From Chitinophagaceae bacterium (GTDB taxonomy: Bacteria > Bacteroidota > Bacteroidia > Chitinophagales > Chitinophagaceae): a stretch of 10,097 nt of DNA. The notes beneath the pieces were generated by a model, which ran no database searches, was not told the DNA's origin, and was given only the letters and a program-made list of their open reading frames with translations. This document shows, one piece after another, positions 6,018-10,097 of the stretch. The stretch is from NCBI GenBank assembly GCA_947468255.1, contig CANIMM010000091.1, positions 1-10,097 on the forward strand, given 5' to 3'. How positions within the stretch are numbered: the stretch's first letter is position 1; every line of letters begins with the position of its first letter. The position numbers were made by a program, and so were the translations under genes.

Positions 6018-7025
6018 CTAAAAGAAGGGGCAAGGTATCACATCCTTTTTGAGCAGGCTTCCCCAGGGCTGATAGCCCAACGAAAATTCCATGCTGTTTC
6101 TATTATAGGCTCCTGTTTTAATGGAAGAAGTATTGATATCATAACTTAACGCAGCTTGAACACCATTCCATTGTAAACCAATATAGGGTATCAAGGCGTC
6201 CTTGAATCTAATCCAACTGCCTACTAATAATTTTTTGCCACCCCCTATTTCAGCTAAATCAAAACTGCCTACAGTTCCTGCCAATATTTCACTGGCTCCC
6301 TGCTGTAAAGTAACAATACTGCTCAAGTGAAGATTGGTTCTTGGATTCAACGGAATGGTGCCCCCAGATTGAATATTCCATCGAATCGGTTCAATAAAAG
6401 CGGCATCCAAAAAATTTGTTTTGGCTTGATTGGTATTATAAGCTGCCAATCCCAAATACAATTGCTTGCCCTCCAGCGATTTTATATTCAGCAGAATGCC
6501 CGCATTGAGGGATGTATAACTCATCGTAGCAGCTTTTCCCATCTCAGGCGTAGTGATTCCGGTATTGAATCCGCCCGATCCAAATTGACTTTCAAAGGTC
6601 AAATTGTAGGGATTGATTCTTCTTTGGTTATACTGTCCCTGAAAGCCAGCACCCAATTCAATATTGCCCTCATCATCCAATTCCATATTGTAGGCAGCTG
6701 AAAATGCGGCTTTTTTTACTGAAAAAGCATCCTGATTTGAATTGTCGGAACTAACTAGCAATCCAATACCCAATTTTCCACTGGAGGAACTTTCCAATAG
6801 GCTCTTTTCAACCGAGGCCGCCAAAGATTTATATGGATTTCCATCCTCTGCCCATTGACTTCTGCTGATGGAAGCAAAACGAAAACTTCCACCAAAATGA
6901 CCTGTCAGCGCCGGATTAATAGCCAATGGATTTGCAAAATATTGAGAATACAGGTATTGCTGGCCAAAGCTAACCTGAATTTGTAGGCACCCGCAAAAAA
7001 TCAAAAATAATACAATCCTTTTCAT
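6018..7025 (-). CDS. PorP/SprF-family type IX secretion membrane protein
   Basis: The protein has 335 residues, close to the usual size of the family. It starts at ATG 7025 with a signal peptide (MKRIVLFLIFCGCLQIQVSFG|Q, cut after residue 21). Immediately after it comes QQYLYSQYFANPLAINPALTG, the hallmark start of PorP/SprF proteins. The rest is a succession of amphipathic strands ending in aromatic residues (GKLGIGLLVSSD, AAFSAAYNMEL, NIELGAGFQGQYNQ, AALSYDI, MEFSLGYQPWG), consistent with an outer-membrane beta-barrel, and it ends in CPFF. Family members take part in secretion or anchoring of type B CTD proteins; SprF is needed for the adhesin SprB in Flavobacterium. Here the gene begins 8 bp after the stop of a type B adhesin, so the two are almost certainly cotranscribed and this protein is probably its dedicated partner. 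Most genomes carry several paralogues, so I do not give a gene symbol. Confidence 0.92.
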   Translation of the reverse strand: MKRIVLFLIFCGCLQIQVSFGQQYLYSQYFANPLAINPALTGHFGGSFRFASISRSQWAEDGNPYKSLAASVEKSLLESSSSGKLGIGLLVSSDNSNQDAFSVKKAAFSAAYNMELDDEGNIELGAGFQGQYNQRRINPYNLTFESQFGSGGFNTGITTPEMGKAATMSYTSLNAGILLNIKSLEGKQLYLGLAAYNTNQAKTNFLDAAFIEPIRWNIQSGGTIPLNPRTNLHLSSIVTLQQGASEILAGTVGSFDLAEIGGGKKLLVGSWIRFKDALIPYIGLQWNGVQAALSYDINTSSIKTGAYNRNSMEFSLGYQPWGSLLKKDVIPCPFF

Positions 7026-7033
7026 AATATTAA

Positions 7034-10000
7034 TTAGCGGATCAAAGTGGTCTTTCCTGTTTTTTGAATCGTTTTACCATCTTCATCTATTGCCTCTACC
7101 ACCCACACATAGGTTTCGGAAACTTGTTGCTTCCCATTAAAAGTCCCATTCCAACCTGCATTTTTATCAGTGGTTTGATAGAGTAACTGTCCCCATCGAT
7201 TGTACATTCTAAAACTTTTCATTTCTCTTACACCTACTAATAATGGAGTCAATTTATCATTGACACCATCTCCATCGGGCGAAAATCCAGAGGGTACAAA
7301 AACAGTATAGTCATTGAATATCCTTACCAGAATAGAATCCTGTGTAACACAGCCGGCATTATTGGTAATGCGCACGGTATAGCGTTGCTCAGCGGTTAAT
7401 GATGCAGTTGGATTTGGACTGGATGGATTGCTTAAACCTGTAAAAGGGTCCCATAAATAGGTTTTGCCAATCTCTCTTGCTTTCAATAGATAAGGTACTT
7501 TCGCCTTGGCATTTACAGCGCCGTAATTGACACCTGTTACCGGAGCTTCGATCATAAAAATTTGTTTGATAGAATCTGCCAGCAGCGGACAATCCGATGG
7601 AGTGGCAGTGAGGGTAACGGTATAATTTCCGATAGCTGGATAAGCATAAAATCCCTCTTTTAATGAAGCGATGCTGCCGTTTCCAAAATCCCATTTCCAT
7701 AATATATTTCCCGAGTTTGCGAAATTGCTGGTATTGACAAATTGGATGAGCGCATTTAGACATCTGCTATCATAAGTAAAATTTACCGACGGCTTTTTTA
7801 TTAATTGAATGCTCTTGGAATTACTTGAATTACTAGTACATCCAAATTGGCTGGTCATCTGAAAAGAGTAAGTCCCTCCTAAATAAGCTAAGTAGCTATT
7901 GGAAGTTGCTCCAGTAATGGCCACACCATTATTGAACCATTGATAGGAATAGTTATTGGAAGCAAGCAGGCTGATCGAACTGCCGTTGCAAATAAAGTCT
8001 TGTATCGGAGTTAAGATGGAGTCAATGGGCAAGGCGTGAACGGTTACCACTAAAGTTGCGCGAGGACTTTCACATCCCAGCGCATTGGTTTGCGTAACAT
8101 AAAAACTGTCTATACCGGGCACCAATGTATTGGGGTTAGGTGTAGCAATTGCTATTCCTCCTGTAGGCAAATGATACCAGTTGATGGTGTTTGAATTGAC
8201 TGGTTTAGCCAGTAAGGGTTTGGACAAATCATTTTGGCAATAACTAATATTGTTAACCACCGGAATGGGAGGCAATGGGTTTACAATAATGGTTGCCGTT
8301 TTGGTATTGGTACAGCCGTTCACATCTGTTCCGGTTACGGTATACACATCGGTTTGTGAAGGAATAAATGACACACCATTAACGACACCCCCACTCCAAT
8401 TATAGGATGCAGCACCTGATGCAGTTAGGCTGGCTGCAGATCCAGCACATACTGCAGCATTAGCCGGAACGGAGCTAACTGAAATGACCGGTAATTGGTT
8501 AACGGTAACAATTGAGGGAGTACTAGCAGCACTGCTACAGCCATTTAAACTTACAACAATCGTATAACTTCCTGCATCAGCCACATCTAATAGGGTGCCG
8601 GTTGCTAAATGGATGGCTACACCATTTTTATACCACTGGTTACCGGTTGCGGCATTACTGGATAAATTTACAGTTCCACCAATACAAAATGTGGTACTAC
8701 TCGAAGCAGTAATGACAGGCGTTGCAGGAATTGGGTGTACCACTACTGAAAGGCTAAAGGTATTTCCAATACAACCTGCTGCAGAAGGGGTGACAGTATA
8801 AATAGCAGTTTGCGATAAATTACTAGGACTGACTAAGCTGCCTTCAATAGCAGCCATATTAGTGCCGGCTCCTCCTCCTGTAATGGCTCCGGTTACGATA
8901 GGATTAGCCCAACTATAGGTGGTTCCAAGTGGCACTACATCTCCGTTGAACCCATTGGGGGGCGTGTAACTAAATTGGCTCCCTGTACAAGTATTGGTGG
9001 TAATATTATCAATTACCGGAAGCGCTTTCACAGTAATTACTGCATTTTGAGAACAGCTTAGAGAATTGGTATAAGTAATGGTGGATGTGCCGGCTAAAAT
9101 ACCGGTCACCCAACCTGCATTACTAACGGATGCTGTTAAGGGATTGGAGCTGGTCCATGCATTGCTTGTAGCAGCTGTCCCTGATCCAGTCAATTGTGTT
9201 TGAGCGCCCTTGCAAACAGCAAGCACTCCCGAAATAGTAGGAAGCGCTTTCACAGTAAATGATGCAATTTGTGAACAGCCAACCGCATTGGTATAAGTGA
9301 TGGTAGCTGTTCCGGCGGCAACACCTGTAACTAAACCTGTGGTATTAACCGTTGCCGTTGAGGTGTTGGAACTGGTCCATGCATTGCTAGTAGCGGCGAT
9401 CGCTGACCCAGTTAATTGTGTTTGAGCGCCACTGCAAATAGAAAGTACTCCTGTAATAACAGGCAGTGCATTCACAGTAACCACTGCATTGGCCGAACAT
9501 CCAACCGCATTGGTATAAGTGATGGTGGATGTGCCGGCTAAAACACCTGTTACCAAACCGGTGTTACCAATCGTTGCATTTGCTGTATTGGAGCTAGTCC
9601 AGGGATTGTTATTAGCGGGTGTCCCCGATCCAGTTAATTGTGTTTGAGCACCAAAGCAAACAACGGTTGTTCCAGAAATAGCAGGAAGCACATTTACAGT
9701 AACCACTGCATTCACCGAGCATCCAGCAGAGTTGGTATAGGTGATAGTGGTGGTGCCGGCTAAAATACCTGTCACCAAACCGGTGTTGCTAACTGTTGCC
9801 GTTGCGGTATTGGAGCTAGTCCAGGCATTGCTAACAGCGGGTGTTCCCGATCCTGTTAATTGTGTTTGAGCGCTGCTGCAAACGGAAAGAGCTCCCGAAA
9901 TAGTAGGAAGCGCATTCACCGTAACCAAAGTATTCACTGAACATCCGTCAGCATTGGTGTAAGTAATGTTAGTTGTTCCAACTGCAACACCCGTAACCAA

Positions 10001-10097
10001 ACCGGTGCTGCTAACCGTTGCCGTTGCGGTATTGGAGCTAGTCCATGCATTGCTAACAGCGGGTGTTCCCGATCCGGTTAATTGTGTTTGAGCGCCA
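7034..10097 (-). CDS. Large Ig-like repeat adhesin with T9SS type B (CHU_C) sorting domain, N-terminus missing
   Basis: The frame is open from the right edge to the TAA at 7036-7034, giving 1020 visible residues; the true start is beyond the window. In protein order: about five 74-residue BIG2-like repeats (10097 to about 9017) with core QTQLTGSGTPA--NAWTSSNT-TA-V--TGLVTG--AGT-TITYTN; four to five further Ig or PKD-like domains (about 9016-7784); a PKD domain with KWDFGNG (7783-7532); a domain with YLWDPFTGLSNP (7531-7301); and an 88-residue CHU_C domain (7300-7037) with FVPSGFSPDGDGVND and FRMYNRWGQLLYQT. CHU_C is the gliding-motility-associated type B sorting domain used for T9SS export. 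Nearly every Ig domain has two Cys at equivalent positions (VC near the start, GC near the end), suggesting one disulphide each. The likely role is a long surface filament for adhesion or gliding, by analogy with SprB. The PorP/SprF gene follows 8 bp downstream. A Cys-rich repeat protein of this length may be longer than any assembly shows. Confidence 0.9.
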   Translation of the reverse strand, partial: GAQTQLTGSGTPAVSNAWTSSNTATATVSSTGLVTGVAVGTTNITYTNADGCSVNTLVTVNALPTISGALSVCSSAQTQLTGSGTPAVSNAWTSSNTATATVSNTGLVTGILAGTTTITYTNSAGCSVNAVVTVNVLPAISGTTVVCFGAQTQLTGSGTPANNNPWTSSNTANATIGNTGLVTGVLAGTSTITYTNAVGCSANAVVTVNALPVITGVLSICSGAQTQLTGSAIAATSNAWTSSNTSTATVNTTGLVTGVAAGTATITYTNAVGCSQIASFTVKALPTISGVLAVCKGAQTQLTGSGTAATSNAWTSSNPLTASVSNAGWVTGILAGTSTITYTNSLSCSQNAVITVKALPVIDNITTNTCTGSQFSYTPPNGFNGDVVPLGTTYSWANPIVTGAITGGGAGTNMAAIEGSLVSPSNLSQTAIYTVTPSAAGCIGNTFSLSVVVHPIPATPVITASSSTTFCIGGTVNLSSNAATGNQWYKNGVAIHLATGTLLDVADAGSYTIVVSLNGCSSAASTPSIVTVNQLPVISVSSVPANAAVCAGSAASLTASGAASYNWSGGVVNGVSFIPSQTDVYTVTGTDVNGCTNTKTATIIVNPLPPIPVVNNISYCQNDLSKPLLAKPVNSNTINWYHLPTGGIAIATPNPNTLVPGIDSFYVTQTNALGCESPRATLVVTVHALPIDSILTPIQDFICNGSSISLLASNNYSYQWFNNGVAITGATSNSYLAYLGGTYSFQMTSQFGCTSNSSNSKSIQLIKKPSVNFTYDSRCLNALIQFVNTSNFANSGNILWKWDFGNGSIASLKEGFYAYPAIGNYTVTLTATPSDCPLLADSIKQIFMIEAPVTGVNYGAVNAKAKVPYLLKAREIGKTYLWDPFTGLSNPSSPNPTASLTAEQRYTVRITNNAGCVTQDSILVRIFNDYTVFVPSGFSPDGDGVNDKLTPLLVGVREMKSFRMYNRWGQLLYQTTDKNAGWNGTFNGKQQVSETYVWVVEAIDEDGKTIQKTGKTTLIR
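9017..10097 (-). repeat. 222-bp tandem repeats coding for BIG2-like domains
   Basis: The plus-strand marker TGTGTTTGAG starts at 9195 (last bases changed), 9417, 9639, 9861 and 10083, exactly 222 bp apart. That is 74 codons, one Ig-like domain. Copies are very similar: 10001-10097 differs from 9779-9875 at about six of 97 positions by eye. The copy nearest the unique region (around 9017-9240) is more diverged, with SNPLTASVSNAGWVTG. The array continues past the right edge, so the total copy number is unknown. Confidence 0.92.

Noticed and set aside
6327..6701. 124-codon plus-strand open frame inside the PorP/SprF gene
   Set aside because: The minus-strand protein has a signal peptide, a family hallmark and full length. 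The antisense frame has no recognisable feature.
9998..10000. TTG as start of the large adhesin
   Set aside because: The frame stays open to the window edge, and the 32 upstream codons encode the same Ig-like repeat (QTQLTGSGTPAVSNAWTSSN). This TTG is an internal Leu codon of a repeat unit.
9017..10097. CRISPR-like periodic repeat
   Set aside because: The period is 222 bp, the whole unit is conserved and coding, and there are no short repeats with unique spacers.

Overview
The window looks like chromosomal DNA from a member of the Bacteroidota, probably a Chitinophagales, Saprospirales or Cytophagales-type bacterium. Three things point there. One protein has a type A and another a type B sorting domain of the type IX secretion system (T9SS). 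A PorP/SprF-family protein lies directly after the type B protein. The genes lack Shine-Dalgarno sites and start after A/T-rich leaders, as is usual in this phylum. Base composition is moderately AT-rich. I see no tRNA, rRNA, transposase, integrase or CRISPR array.

Layout. Bases 1-123 hold the last 40 codons of an unidentified plus-strand gene, followed by 439 bp without a gene. Three plus-strand genes for secreted proteins come next. 563-1138 encodes a very small T9SS type A cargo. 1444-3147 encodes a collagen-like (Gly-X-Y) protein with pieces that resemble phage tail fibres. 3251-5926 encodes a LamG-LamG-FISUMP-LamG protein that starts with TTG. The gap between the first two (1139-1443) is filled with short tandem and direct repeats, including an 8-bp YYYCTAAA array.

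At 5927-6017 the plus-strand genes meet two minus-strand genes, and the junction holds a 26-bp-stem hairpin built from copies of one 11-mer. The minus-strand pair reads from the right edge leftwards. First is a large Ig-like adhesin (10097-7034, N-terminus outside the window) with about five near-identical 222-bp repeats and a C-terminal CHU_C/type B sorting domain. Then, 8 bp on, comes a PorP/SprF-family outer-membrane protein (7025-6018). This arrangement matches known SprB/SprF-like pairs, in which the PorP/SprF protein is needed to secrete or anchor its type B partner.

As a whole this is a cell-surface locus: every gene whose N-terminus is visible has a signal peptide, and each predicted mature protein begins with Gln. 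I did not find a clearly new enzymatic or defence system. The most interesting material is the modular and repeat-driven evolution of the surface proteins and the unexplained intergenic repeats.
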